Shown piece by piece: positions 41,451-50,604 of a stretch of DNA of 64,000 nt. The stretch is taken from NCBI RefSeq assembly GCF_000212735.1, contig NC_015510.1, forward strand, positions 6,263,001 through 6,327,000, in the 5' to 3' direction. The notes under the pieces are model-generated. The model searched no databases. It had not been told where the DNA came from and was given only the letters and a program-made list of their open reading frames with translations. Source of the DNA: Haliscomenobacter hydrossis DSM 1100 (GTDB lineage Bacteria; Bacteroidota; Bacteroidia; Chitinophagales; Saprospiraceae). Positions within the stretch are counted from its first letter, which is position 1. Each line of letters opens with the position of its first letter. The position numbers were made by a program, and so were the translations under genes.

Positions 41451-43118
41451 TTATCCCATATCCTTAAAAATCCGCCCCCCACGTCGCCAGGCCCGTACAA
41501 ACAACCACCCGAATACCGCCGCTGCGCCATAGGCATACTGCGCTGATCGCGGCTCCCCAATCCGCAAAAACCATTGCGCCAAGACCACCGCTGCCAAGGC
41601 CAGCAGCGCCATCAACCACTGCCGAGCCGCCAAATACAACAACCTTGCTCCATCCCGGATATCCGGTGTGCGCACTTCCAGTTGGCCTTTATTGGCTTTT
41701 TGCAGGGTTTTGAGCAAGTCATCGGGGAGGGCGAGTAGATTCACCAAGGTGCCTTGTACCAGATTGCGTACAAAACCCAACCAGCCGCCCTGCTGGTTTT
41801 GCACCAACTCCTGCGCGTAAGGCCGTACTACCTCCAAGGGATTGAGCGTGGGATCGAGGGTGTTGCACAAACCCAGCAAGAGCGTCAGCGCCCGATTGAG
41901 TAGGACCCAATCCTTCGGCACCAACACCGTGCCCGTAATGCCGCTGATGCCAATTTCCTGGATCAGGGACACCATGCTGTTGTTGAAAGGATTGACTTCG
42001 ATGTCTTTAAAATTCAGCCCTTCCAGTTTGACTTCGTGTTGCAGGAAGTTGCGCATGGCGCTGATCATCTTTTCGGCCATTTGTTCGGCTTCGCGGCCTT
42101 CGGCCAAAAAACCCATCAGGCGTACCGCTTCGACGATGCCCTGCGTATCGTTTTTGACCGCCGATTCGATCAATTTGGGAATACCCTCTTTGAGCGCGGG
42201 GCTGAGTTGCCCGGTGGCCCCAAAATCGAGCAGCACCAAGGTGCCGTTGGCTTGCACCAGGATATTGCCGGGATGGGGATCGGCGTGGTAAAAACCGTCC
42301 TTGAGCACCATCTTGCTGTACGCCCGCAACAAAGTGCTGGCCAGCGCCCGGCGATCCAGTTTCCAGGCGTCAATTTGTTCCAGGTTCGATATTTTGACCC
42401 CATCGTGCCAGGTGCTGGTCATCACGCGGGTAGCCGAGTAGGCGGGGTGGATCAGGGGGATTTCCAAACCCGCTTCGGCTTGCAAGTTGACCCGGATTTT
42501 TTCCATCGCCGCCGCCTCATTCACAAAATCCAACTCTTCTTCAATCATCAATTTGACCTGGGTGTACACATAGTCCATGCCCTTGATGTTGTAAAACCAG
42601 GCGCTGACCTGGATCAAACGGCGGATGATTTCCAGGTCGATGCGGGCGATGGCCTCGATGCCCATGTGTTGCACCTTAACCACCACTTCGGTGCCGTCTT
42701 TGAGCTGGGCGCGGTGCGCCTGCCCGATGGAGGCGGCAGCCAGAGGTACTTCATCAAAGCGTGCAAACAAATCCTCCGGGGCCTTACCCAATTCGCTCAC
42801 AATGCGTTCGCGCACCTGCGCATAGGGGCGTGCCGGGATTTTATCCTGTAATTCCTCCAGGGGTTTTTGAAAGGTTTCTGGCAAAAAATTACTGAGGATC
42901 GACAACATCTGTCCGATCTTGATGAACAGACCGTCCAGCTCCAAAATGGCGCGTTTGACCCGCTCAGCGTTGCGCACGTGCAGCTTCTCGATGCGCAGAT
43001 CGGAATAGCGCTGCCCAAAGATGCGTTTGCCCAACAACAAAAAAGCGTAGCTGAGCATGACCTGGGCGGCGGTGCGGTAGGCTTTGCGGAAACGGCGAGC
43101 GCCAGACAGATTTTTCAT
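41451..43118 (-). CDS. ABC1/UbiB (AarF) family atypical kinase
   Basis: 555 residues. The ADCK/UbiB hallmarks are present: the KxGQ motif in GLFIKIGQMLS, an Ala-rich loop in PLAAASIGQAHRAQL in place of the Gly-rich loop, VVVKVQHMGIE (Lys), EEELDFVNEAAAME (ExD), HADPHPGNILV (catalytic loop) and LLDFGATGQL (DFG). Two hydrophobic C-terminal segments (WLMALLALAAVVLAQWFL, YAYGAAAVFGWLFV) anchor it in the membrane. The family supports quinone and isoprenoid lipid metabolism, probably as an ATPase that extracts lipid intermediates. No ubi or men genes are nearby. Confidence 0.9.
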   Translation of the reverse strand: MKNLSGARRFRKAYRTAAQVMLSYAFLLLGKRIFGQRYSDLRIEKLHVRNAERVKRAILELDGLFIKIGQMLSILSNFLPETFQKPLEELQDKIPARPYAQVRERIVSELGKAPEDLFARFDEVPLAAASIGQAHRAQLKDGTEVVVKVQHMGIEAIARIDLEIIRRLIQVSAWFYNIKGMDYVYTQVKLMIEEELDFVNEAAAMEKIRVNLQAEAGLEIPLIHPAYSATRVMTSTWHDGVKISNLEQIDAWKLDRRALASTLLRAYSKMVLKDGFYHADPHPGNILVQANGTLVLLDFGATGQLSPALKEGIPKLIESAVKNDTQGIVEAVRLMGFLAEGREAEQMAEKMISAMRNFLQHEVKLEGLNFKDIEVNPFNNSMVSLIQEIGISGITGTVLVPKDWVLLNRALTLLLGLCNTLDPTLNPLEVVRPYAQELVQNQQGGWLGFVRNLVQGTLVNLLALPDDLLKTLQKANKGQLEVRTPDIRDGARLLYLAARQWLMALLALAAVVLAQWFLRIGEPRSAQYAYGAAAVFGWLFVRAWRRGGRIFKDMG

Positions 43119-43130
43119 AGTTTTAAGGTC

Positions 43131-43170
43131 TTAGGGTCTTAGGGTTTTGGGTTTTAGGGTTTTAGGGTTC
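43131..43170. repeat. Tandem TTTTAGGG-like repeats
   Basis: Five or so units of 8-10 bp (TCTTAGGGTCTTAGGG, TTTTGGG, TTTTAGGGTTTTAGGG) lie just upstream of the UbiB-like gene start. They resemble one arm of the intergenic hairpins, but no opposing arm is present in the 140-bp gap. Confidence 0.6.
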
Positions 43171-43260
43171 CGTAGTGCAAGATTACAGTAAAATATCGAA
43201 GGAACATTCCTTGCTCTACCCCCCTTTTTCGAAAATTTCAAACTTTCGGGAAGTTCAAGT

Positions 43261-44424
43261 TTACCCATTCACCCCAAATACCAATCGCGTCACTTTCCAG
43301 CGTTTGATCAAAAACTCATACAGCACCCAACACAATCCAAAAGTCCCTACAGCCAAACTCAAAAACTTCAATTCCGGCGACCATAACCAATTGGTCATTG
43401 GATAAGCAAGGCTGATAATCACACTTTGGTGCAAGATGTAAAAAGGATAAACAGCCCGGTTGGCATAGCTCAAAACCACACTTGGACGATTCAGGTAGTG
43501 GTTCGCAAAACCAAAAATAGCCACCAGCATACTCCAGCTATAGGAGGTATTTAAAAACTCATACAAGGCTTCCAAACTTGCGGTCCATTTTACCTCCGGC
43601 AACCAAAAGCCAAAAGTTAGTATCAAACCCAAACCAATCGCCATCACCAAAGCCCCAACTCGCCAATGGGTCATCGTTTTTCGAAATCCATCCTGTGTAC
43701 CCAGCACAAAACCCAGAATAAAAAGCGAAAAGGAATGAAAATGGTTCTCCCAATCCCAAATCAAGTTATGTGTGGTCGGAAAGTCGATCACAAAATTGGC
43801 CGCCCAATGCCAGAGCACTACAGGAAAGAACAACCAAAGTGGGTTTTGGGCTTTCTCCGCCAAATACGCCGTTAGTTTTTGGCCTCCTGCACTGCGCAGC
43901 CAACCCCAAAGCGGAATCCCGATTAAACTATACACCAAAATATACGGTAAGTACCACAGATGGTGCCAGCTGAAATTTCCTTCCGGATAAGGTTGGAATT
44001 GAAAAACGGTAGCCCAAAATTCCAGGTAATTGTAAGTTTCACCTTGGGTCAATCGTTCAAAATAAATCTGTGGCGGCACGACGACCAACATGCCAAATAA
44101 CAAGGGAATGCCCAAGCGTTTCAATCGATCCAGTGCGAAGGCTCCCGAACTGCGTTTGCGCAGCAAAAATTGAATGCTCATGCCCGAAATCAAAAACAGT
44201 AAAGGCATCCGCCAACGGTTGAGCCAGAGCATCGGGAGTTCCATCCATTCAGCCAGTACATTGTTTTTGATGTGCCAATCCCAGGAAACAAAAAACATCC
44301 CGGTATGGTACAAAATCAATAAGGTGAAGGCGATTACGCGCAGCCAGTCCAGGTCGTAGCGGCGGGTACTCGCGGTGCTGCCGCTTGGTGCTTGGGTGGG
44401 TGTTTCTAAAATTTGTTGGTGCAT
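43261..44424 (-). CDS. Acyltransferase 3 family membrane protein
   Basis: 387 residues from the ATG at 44424 (MHQQILETPT); the frame further upstream (to 44562) is a non-membrane extension with poor start context. About ten membrane segments. YDLDWLRVIAFTLLILYHTG with the D-W-L-R and the active-site His in LYHTG is the family opening, and RWRMPLLFLISG is the conserved second segment with its Arg. FSWHHLWYLPYILVYS and YPFYILHQSVIISLAYP complete the set. The family transfers acyl or succinyl groups to periplasmic glucans, lipids or surface sugars (OpgC-like); the acceptor is unknown. Confidence 0.88.
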   Translation of the reverse strand: MHQQILETPTQAPSGSTASTRRYDLDWLRVIAFTLLILYHTGMFFVSWDWHIKNNVLAEWMELPMLWLNRWRMPLLFLISGMSIQFLLRKRSSGAFALDRLKRLGIPLLFGMLVVVPPQIYFERLTQGETYNYLEFWATVFQFQPYPEGNFSWHHLWYLPYILVYSLIGIPLWGWLRSAGGQKLTAYLAEKAQNPLWLFFPVVLWHWAANFVIDFPTTHNLIWDWENHFHSFSLFILGFVLGTQDGFRKTMTHWRVGALVMAIGLGLILTFGFWLPEVKWTASLEALYEFLNTSYSWSMLVAIFGFANHYLNRPSVVLSYANRAVYPFYILHQSVIISLAYPMTNWLWSPELKFLSLAVGTFGLCWVLYEFLIKRWKVTRLVFGVNG

Positions 44425-44548
44425 GTTCTTTTTTTCTGCAAACCTCGCTGAAACCTGGGCATAGTAGTGAATGTGCTCGTTGGCGAGATGTACGCGACAG
44501 ATGGGAAGTACAATTTCCCAAGGCCATAACTTCTGAGATTCCATAAAT

Positions 44549-45700
44549 TTATTCCAAGCCACTCCGCCACGTTGTAGGCGTCATACCCGTTTGTTTTTTG
44601 AAAGCCGCATTGAATGCTGACTTGGACAAATACCCCACCCGCTCGGCAATGTCTTCGATGGTCAATTCGCGGGTATCCGGGTGGCGCAATAGCGCTTGAG
44701 CCTCTGCAATGCGGTACTGCGCCGTCAATTCAAAAAAACTGAGGCCCAAACGCTCGTTGAGGGTTTGAGTCAGGTGATGTGGCTGAATTTTTAACAACTT
44801 GGCCAAACTTTGCAAAGAGAAGCCCGGTTGCAAGTAAGGCTTTTGTTGCTCCATCAGCGTCCGCAACCGTTGGGCAATGTCTGTCTGGTCATTGTCTTGT
44901 AGGGAAGAGCGGTTGTAGCGGACTTTTTCCGGTTGCAATTGATCGAACAGTGCCGTTCGGCGCAGCATGGTTCCCATAATCAGGTACATGCTCAGGGAAA
45001 TAAAACTGGCGATGATGTGGTCGCCACGGTCGTCATCGTTGTATATTTTGGTAAAAAGCAAAACCACCAGGATCACCACACTGATCAGCACAATACCTCT
45101 CGACCAGCTCAAGCGAGAATTGCTGGTAGCCCAAAATGAAAGTTGAGCTTTGCGAAAGGCCTGTACCAGCACCCATGCTGACAACCCAACATAAACTGCC
45201 CCCTGAATGATCATACTTTCATCTAGCCATTCTTGCAAAATAAATCGCCACCTCATCCCCCTATAGTCGAGAGATAGTTCAGCCAATTCTGGATGCCAGG
45301 CATCAATGTTGCTGTTGTATTTGTAGGGAATAGGCAAGGAGTACAGAGCAAAGCAGGAATACAAAAAATAGATTCCCGCTGGGGCAAAGTGCAGCCAGGT
45401 GAAGCGTCCACTTTTTTCGCCCAAATAGGCCTGTAAGGCCAGGTAAAGTGCGGGAGCAAAAACAAAATTGCCGGGTTCGGAAAAATCAACCAGCCACAAG
45501 GTTTGAAACATCAAATTGGAATAGCCCAACCATACGTCAAACACCAAAATACTCATGACCAATAGCGTCAGGCCAAAATACCGATTGGCGAGCTCCTTTT
45601 GCCGCAAAAAGAAATAAGACAGAAACAGCCCTTGGGCAATCCCCAGCAAGATAAATAGCACAAAAAGATCGGCGCGGAAAGGAGGAAAAGAGTTGGGCAT
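44549..45700 (-). CDS. AraC-family regulator with N-terminal membrane domain
   Basis: 383 residues. Seven membrane segments in residues 1-245 (LFVLFILLGIAQGLFLSYFF, GLTLLVMSILVFDVWLGY, LVISVVILVVLLF-like stretches). The C-terminal AraC domain has FSLQSLAKLLKIQPHHLTQT, LNERLGLSFFELTAQYR, IEDIAERVGYLSKSAFNAAF and KKQTGMTPTTWR. Same class as the regulator at 9762-10862, but the two differ in sequence. The acyltransferase gene lies next on the same strand (125 bp), and may be its target. Signal and genes controlled are unknown. Confidence 0.88.
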   Translation of the reverse strand: MPNSFPPFRADLFVLFILLGIAQGLFLSYFFLRQKELANRYFGLTLLVMSILVFDVWLGYSNLMFQTLWLVDFSEPGNFVFAPALYLALQAYLGEKSGRFTWLHFAPAGIYFLYSCFALYSLPIPYKYNSNIDAWHPELAELSLDYRGMRWRFILQEWLDESMIIQGAVYVGLSAWVLVQAFRKAQLSFWATSNSRLSWSRGIVLISVVILVVLLFTKIYNDDDRGDHIIASFISLSMYLIMGTMLRRTALFDQLQPEKVRYNRSSLQDNDQTDIAQRLRTLMEQQKPYLQPGFSLQSLAKLLKIQPHHLTQTLNERLGLSFFELTAQYRIAEAQALLRHPDTRELTIEDIAERVGYLSKSAFNAAFKKQTGMTPTTWRSGLE

Positions 45701-45786
45701 AGGGTGATGGTCATTTCGTGGGGAAATTTACAACAGAATTCTTTTTCAAAAGGAAGAATATTGATGGTAGTAACTCGCATTACGCA

Positions 45787-46041
45787 TTTTTCACCGCAGA
45801 GTAAATGAGTAAACGCGGAGTTCCGCAGAGTTTTAGTTTTAAGGAGTTTGCCACCTGCGGTGGCTGGAAAACGTGCTCCAAGAAGATATTGCTAAAAATC
45901 AAGACAATAGGGCTTAAAAGGGTAACGAACCAACCTTTAGCAATAGCGACCTCTGTGGCCTCTCCGCACCACAGGTGCCCCTAAAAAACTCCGCGAAACT
46001 CCGCGAAACTCCGCGTGCACTCATTTACTCTGCGGTAAAAA
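45787..46041. repeat. Long hairpin repeat (ACTCCGCG type)
   Basis: Left arm CACCGCAGAGTAAATGAGTA then AACGCGGAGTTCCGCAGAG. Right arm has three ACTCCGCG units and ends CACTCATTTACTCTGCGGT. An inner pair CCACCTGCGGTGG / CCACAGGTG and a TTGCTAAA/TTTAGCAA pair add further folding. It fills most of the 482-bp gap between the regulator and esterase genes; the remaining stretch to 46182 holds only a CCCGAACCC word cluster. Confidence 0.75.
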
Positions 46042-46182
46042 CTACGGCTAAATTGAAATTGCTGTTTGTCTCAGTAAGACACACTTTTTCTTGTACCAAA
46101 TGAGGGCTAGGAACCGATCTGCTTAATGAGCGTACTTAAACAATCTCAGTCGAACTCCCGAACCCTCGAACCCCCGAACCCC

Positions 46183-47037
46183 CTAATACTTAATCACCTT
46201 CTGAAAAAACCGCAAATGATTCGGCAGCGCCCCCTGCCAATACTCCCAGGTATGCGCCCCCGGCCGTTCGGTGTATTCATGCGGGGTTTGGTTGTACACC
46301 AGGCGGCGGTGCAACTCCCGATTGGGTTCGATCAAAAAATCGTCGACCCCACAGTCGAAAATGATGGCCAGGCCATTGTCTTTCATTTTATCGGTCATGT
46401 TGACTACCGAGTTGTTGCGGTAAAAGGCGGGGTTATCTTGTTTCGGTGGCCAGAGGTTCGCCTGTCGTTCGGCGATGGCCTTGCGGCGCTCGGGCGGAAC
46501 ATTCCAGTGGTCGGTATCGATGTCGACCGCGCCGCTCATGCTGCCCACCGCACAAAACAAAGCGGGGTTGCGGGTGGCCAAATACAAGGCGCCATGCCCG
46601 CCCATGCTCAAGCCCGCGATGACCCGCGATTTGCGGTCATTGATGCTGCGGTAGGTGGCGTCCACTTTGGGAATCACCTCCTTGATGATGAAACTTTCGT
46701 AGTGGCTGGCGGGGTTGATCGGGCTGTCGAGATAATACCCGCCAATGCCGCCTTCTGGTAAGACAAAAATAATATTGAACTCATCGCACAAACGGTGTAC
46801 GAGGGTTTTATCGGGCGTTTGCATCAGCCAATCGCTGAACTTGCCGTAGCCGCCGTGCAGGAGGTACAGGGTAGGGTAGCGGTTTTGGCCAGTTTGGTAG
46901 CCTTTGGGCGTGACTACCGCGATTTTGACCTTGCGCTGGAGGTAGGTGCTGGTGATTTCAACGGTGTCGACTTGGGCGGCGGTAGCGCTGAAGCTGAGGC
47001 CGAGGAGGCAGCTGAAAAGGAGGCAGATTTTGTACAT
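46183..47037 (-). CDS. Secreted esterase (esterase D/feruloyl-esterase-like alpha/beta hydrolase)
   Basis: 284 residues with a signal peptide (KICLLFSCLLGLSFSATA). Pattern of the putative esterase family: YPTLYLLHGGYGKFSDW (oxyanion HGG), FVLPEGGIGGYYLDSP, EVIPKVDATYRSINDR, AGLSMGGHGALYLA (nucleophile Ser), IFDCGVDDFLIEPNREL (acid) and RPGAHTWEYWQGALPNHLRF (His). All catalytic positions are present. Members cleave feruloyl, acetyl or mycolyl-type esters; substrate here unknown. Monocistronic, divergent from the EAD11-TIR gene with a 160-bp gap. Confidence 0.88.
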   Translation of the reverse strand: MYKICLLFSCLLGLSFSATAAQVDTVEITSTYLQRKVKIAVVTPKGYQTGQNRYPTLYLLHGGYGKFSDWLMQTPDKTLVHRLCDEFNIIFVLPEGGIGGYYLDSPINPASHYESFIIKEVIPKVDATYRSINDRKSRVIAGLSMGGHGALYLATRNPALFCAVGSMSGAVDIDTDHWNVPPERRKAIAERQANLWPPKQDNPAFYRNNSVVNMTDKMKDNGLAIIFDCGVDDFLIEPNRELHRRLVYNQTPHEYTERPGAHTWEYWQGALPNHLRFFQKVIKY

Positions 47038-47198
47038 GGATGCCTGGTGGTTTGGCCGCTGGGCGGCAGGTTGATAGAAAGGAGTAAATGTAGGATTTTT
47101 TAGGTTTTGTAAGTGTAGGTGTTTTGCGATGGGTGGATATTTTTAATTCCACCCACAAAATCTTTATCTTCGCCTTCAACAAAAAACTCCATACCCAC

Positions 47199-48176
47199 AT
47201 GCACGGCATCGACAAAGAAATCGAAGGTCTCAAGACAAAGCTCAATTTATTGATCGACAAAAAGAACCGCCTGGATTTGGCATTGGTAGATGCCTACGAT
47301 GAGGAAAAGAAATTTGCGCTAAAGCGGCAAGTTGAAGGACTGGAAAATGAGATCAAAGCGGTAAGAGAACGTATTAAAGATTTGGAACAGCAAATCCAAG
47401 CTGGTCCAGTCACCCCTCCCAAGGCCACTACCCCCCAAACTCCCCAAAACAAAGACGCACTCCTGGCCCTCATCAGCGACGGGCACCTAAAGGAAGCCCT
47501 GGGCTATTTGAGCACTTTGCTCCCCGCCCGCGAGCGCAACGACCTCGTTTTACTGCAATCCCGCTTCAATGGCCTGGAGCGCAACATCAACAGTGGGATC
47601 ATGTTGCAAGCTGATGCCGGGGTGGAACGGGCCCGCATCACCGCCGCAACTTTGGCCATGTGCGACCGGGTAGAAGATGGTGCTTTTGCGGCCTTGCCCA
47701 AAACCAACCCCACCAGCATGGATTCCCCCAAAGTAGCTACCCACAGCGGCAAAAAGATCTTTTTTTCTTACTCGCAATACGATCGCCCCTACCTGGATCA
47801 ACTGCTGCGCCACATGGCGGGCCTGCGCCGTCAGGGCAAAATTGCGCCCTGGAACGATCAGGACATCCTCCCCGGTGAAGAATGGGACGATGCCATCAAA
47901 AATGAGCTCGCCACGGCGGACATCATTTTACTGCTGATCAGTTCGGATTTTTTGGCCACCGACTACATCTGGAAAGTAGAAATCGCTACGGCGATGGAGC
48001 GCCATGAACGCAAAGAAGCGCGGGTGATCCCGGTGTTCATTCGCAATTGTGATTGGAGCGGGATGCCGTTTAGCAAACTCAATGGGCTGCCTTCCAAGGC
48101 CAAACCGGTTAGCTCCTACGCCGATCGGGACGAGGCTTGGGTGGAGGTGGTGAAGGGGATTGAGCGCGTGTTGTAA
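47199..48176 (+). CDS. Coiled-coil/EAD11-like/TIR domain protein, predicted conflict-system effector
   Basis: 325 residues from the ATG at 47199. Residues 1-68 are a charged coiled coil (DKEIEGLKTKLNLLIDKKN, EGLENEIKAVRERIKDLEQQ). Residues 85-158 form the EAD11-like adaptor (DALLALISDGHLKEALGYLS, LQSRFNGLERNINSG, ADAGVERARI). Residues 184-325 are a TIR domain: KKIFFSYSQYDRPYLDQLL, WNDQDILPGEEWDDAIKNEL, DIILLLISSDFLATDYIWKV with Glu261 as the probable NADase residue, and ARVIPVFIRNCDW. Such proteins are predicted effectors recruited through homotypic EAD contacts in Bacteroidota immunity or cell-death networks. The tail gene at 1-396 has the same EAD type. A -7-like box TATCTTCG lies at 47165-47172. 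Confidence 0.85.
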   Translation: MHGIDKEIEGLKTKLNLLIDKKNRLDLALVDAYDEEKKFALKRQVEGLENEIKAVRERIKDLEQQIQAGPVTPPKATTPQTPQNKDALLALISDGHLKEALGYLSTLLPARERNDLVLLQSRFNGLERNINSGIMLQADAGVERARITAATLAMCDRVEDGAFAALPKTNPTSMDSPKVATHSGKKIFFSYSQYDRPYLDQLLRHMAGLRRQGKIAPWNDQDILPGEEWDDAIKNELATADIILLLISSDFLATDYIWKVEIATAMERHERKEARVIPVFIRNCDWSGMPFSKLNGLPSKAKPVSSYADRDEAWVEVVKGIERVL

Positions 48177-48189
48177 CAACAGTGTTCAG

Positions 48190-48259
48190 CACAGATTCGC
48201 ACAGATTAACACAGATTTCTATTGCCCTAATCTATGTTAATCCGTGTTAATCCGTGGTG
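48190..48259. repeat. Hairpin repeat (CACAGATT type), relative of 1003-1150
   Basis: Left arm CACAGATTCGCACAGATT and AACACAGATTT; right arm AATCTATGTTAATCCGTG then TTAATCCGTGGTG. It follows the TIR gene stop by 13 bp. GCCGCGGGCGG at about 48281 matches the GC outer arm of the relative. Confidence 0.8.
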
Positions 48260-48320
48260 AAACTATCTTTACCAATTTCCGCCGCGGGCGGGGGTAAACT
48301 TTTTCAAACTGAGGATATTA

Positions 48321-48500
48321 GACTTGTTGCGACGGGAGACTGCTTGGCTCAAAAATGGTCTTTTTTCCCTGCTTTTCGTTTATTTTTTCGTCCGTAGCGC
48401 AGTCCTGTCCCGATTCATCGGGGTACGCACTCTAAAATAAGCCTCAATCAGGAAAAAAATCCCCTGTTTTTGATCTCAAGCGCTCCCATCGCAACAAGTC
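48321..48500. mobile_element. 180-bp MITE-like element, copy 2
   Basis: The same length and orientation as copy 1 (22259-22438), with TA flanks at 48319-48320 and 48501-48502. Inverted ends GACTTGTTGCGACGGGAG and the complement of GACTTGTTGCGATGGGAG differ by one base. The inner palindrome reads CCTGTCCCGATTCATCGGGG. The right end is 12 bp from the stop codon of the hydrolase gene. Confidence 0.85.
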
Positions 48501-48512
48501 TATTTAATTCCC

Positions 48513-50309
48513 CTAAGGCTTTTTGACCTTCAACTCCGCAAAAACTTTATCGAACAACTTCAGATCATAGTTGTGATCCTTGAAGTAGGTATAATCATCC
48601 TGCATCAATTTCTCAAAACTCAAATCGGGCCTGACCATCTTCTTTTGATGCGCTTTATAAATGGCCAGGGCGCTTTTGTAATCGTTGTTGAATAAGTACA
48701 AATGCGCCATGTTAACCGCCATGTTGAGGTCTTCCGGGTACAATTGCACCCCGCGCTTGAAATAGGCCAATGATTCCTGGTATTTTTTAAGCTCGAAAAA
48801 ATACCAGCCAATTTCTCCAAACAAAGGGTTCGCCAACTTGAGGGTATCCAGATCGCCGATTTTTTTGGAAAGGGGGTATTCTTTATCCCCTACGGTGCGG
48901 GTGTAGCCCAGGATGTTTCCTTTATCGTCTTTGATGAATTCTTTTACGGCTTGGAATTCTTCGTTGAAAAAACGAGTGGGGGAGGTATAATACATCTTTG
49001 CATAGGTGCCACCCGTAAAAAAATGGTACTCCTCGTCTTTTTTGCCAACCGCCGCCCAGGAATCATCATACAAATAAAGGCCTTCGTAGGTTTTGATCAC
49101 ATTGTCGGAAACCGGGATACTGGTTTTTCGCTGTGGCTCGCGGTAAAAATTCTTCCAGTTGTAGGCTTTGGCCACGCTTTGGATCACTTCGTACAATAAT
49201 CTTCCATTTTCATTATTCAGGAAAATGGCCACGCCGTAACCTCCTTCGAGACTGCCATAAAATTGGCCACAAAAACCGTCATTGCCAGCGCCATGTTCAA
49301 AGTACCTGGCTCCGTCGAGGTTCGCAATAAAAGTACCCATAGCGGTTGGGCCGTTGTTGTAAGGTGTTAAATGCAGTTTCACCATTTCCGGGCTCAATAC
49401 TTTGGAGGTTTTGCCTTGCTGGGCCAATTGCATGTCGATGATGTACTGACAAAGGTCACTGGGCGTCATCCACAAACCCGCTGCGGCCTGCTCCGGGTAA
49501 ACATGGAATTTACCTGCAATCGGGGTGCCATCCGGGCGGTAGGCAGAGGCAGCCAAGTGACGTTTATCTTTAGAGAGCGGCTGGGCGTAAGTGCTGTTGA
49601 CCATGCCGATGGGCTTCAACACGTTTTCGTACATCCAGGCATCGTAAGCTTGCCCGGTAATGTCGGTCAGGATGACTTGCGAAATAGTGGTACCGCCACC
49701 CGAATATTGAAACTTCAAGTCGGGTTCAAACAAACTGCGCACTACAGGTGTAACCGCCGGAGATTTTCCGTCCAATACCTCGAACACCGTGGGCGTAGGG
49801 CCATTGATGTTGTGCCCCGGGAAACCGTGTGTGGATAGCCCTCCGGTATGGCTCAGCAGATGTGCCAGGGTTATTTTTTTGCCTTTTGACAAGGAATCGT
49901 AAGGGAATTTCCAGGATTTTAAGTAGGTATTGATGTCGGTATAGAGGTCGAGTTTTTTATCCTGCGCCAGTTTCAAAATGCCTAAGGCGTTCAATGTTTT
50001 GCTGATGGAACCGGGTTCAAATAAGGTTTCGGGCGTTACGGGTCTTTTCTCGGCTTCATCCGCCCAGCCATAACCTTTTGCCCAGGCGATTTTGTAGTCC
50101 TGAATGACGGCGATGCTCAAACCTTTTACCTTGTATTTGGCCATCCGTTCGAGGATGGTGTTGGGGCGAGCATCGTTGACGACCAGGTTTCCGGTGATGT
50201 TGTTCTCCACCTCTTTGATCTTGTCGAGGGTCTCCTGGGAGTAATTGCTTTGGGCAAAAACAGTTGCGCTAAAGAGCAACAGAACAATGGATAAAATAGT
50301 GGTTTTCAT
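48513..50309 (-). CDS. Secreted serine hydrolase (beta-lactamase class C fold) with C-terminal TPR-like tail
   Basis: 598 residues with a signal peptide (TTILSIVLLLFSATVFAQ). Catalytic SxxK is S101-ISK-K104 in FEPGSISKTLNAL; the second motif is YSGGG near residue 203 and the HxG-type triad is EHGAGNDG. The C-terminal 230 residues hold a beta domain (IKTYEGLYLYDDSWAAVG) and TPR-like helices (GEIGWYFFELKKYQESLAYF, YPEDLNMAVNMAHLYLFNND). It acts in the periplasm on a peptide or ester; D-aminopeptidase or esterase roles are usual for such proteins. A MITE-like element starts 17 bp before its start codon, inside the expected promoter. Confidence 0.85.
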   Translation of the reverse strand: MKTTILSIVLLLFSATVFAQSNYSQETLDKIKEVENNITGNLVVNDARPNTILERMAKYKVKGLSIAVIQDYKIAWAKGYGWADEAEKRPVTPETLFEPGSISKTLNALGILKLAQDKKLDLYTDINTYLKSWKFPYDSLSKGKKITLAHLLSHTGGLSTHGFPGHNINGPTPTVFEVLDGKSPAVTPVVRSLFEPDLKFQYSGGGTTISQVILTDITGQAYDAWMYENVLKPIGMVNSTYAQPLSKDKRHLAASAYRPDGTPIAGKFHVYPEQAAAGLWMTPSDLCQYIIDMQLAQQGKTSKVLSPEMVKLHLTPYNNGPTAMGTFIANLDGARYFEHGAGNDGFCGQFYGSLEGGYGVAIFLNNENGRLLYEVIQSVAKAYNWKNFYREPQRKTSIPVSDNVIKTYEGLYLYDDSWAAVGKKDEEYHFFTGGTYAKMYYTSPTRFFNEEFQAVKEFIKDDKGNILGYTRTVGDKEYPLSKKIGDLDTLKLANPLFGEIGWYFFELKKYQESLAYFKRGVQLYPEDLNMAVNMAHLYLFNNDYKSALAIYKAHQKKMVRPDLSFEKLMQDDYTYFKDHNYDLKLFDKVFAELKVKKP

Positions 50310-50325
50310 GGTGTGGATGATTTTA

Positions 50326-50504
50326 GAGCTTGTTTAAGTTTTTTGGGCGGAAGCGAAAACGAGACCATTTTTGTCTAAATGAGGCACGAAAAGCGGAGTT
50401 TATCCCGACAAGCCGGGACAGAACAGCGCGTTGAGCATTTTCGGAACGAAATTTAGGCAAAAATGGGCTGTTTGTAGCCCGAACAAAAAATATAAACAAG
50501 CTCT
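50326..50504. mobile_element. 179-bp MITE-like element related to the 180-bp family
   Basis: The ends pair as GAGCTTGTTTA and its complement, then imperfectly through AGTTTTTTGG and ACAAAAAATAT. Flanks are TA and TT. The centre contains TTTATCCCGACAAGCCGGGA next to CAGAACAGCGCG, similar to the GTCCTGTCCCGATTTATCGG centre of copies 1 and 2. It occupies the upstream region of the 48513-50309 gene. Confidence 0.6.
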
Positions 50505-50604
50505 TGACCCACAACGTACGGCGATTTGGGGAGAGGAGGTGTTATGGAGTTGTGAAAGAGGGGAATTATGGGATAAATTTTATTAGACGTTATGAGTTTG
50601 TAGT

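Noticed and set aside
42036-42851. 271-residue plus-strand reading frame
   Set aside because: Antisense shadow of the UbiB-like kinase gene, which carries all family motifs.
43131-43170. Telomere-like TTTTAGGG repeats
   Set aside because: Only about five imperfect units in the middle of a chromosome; more likely one arm of an intergenic hairpin.
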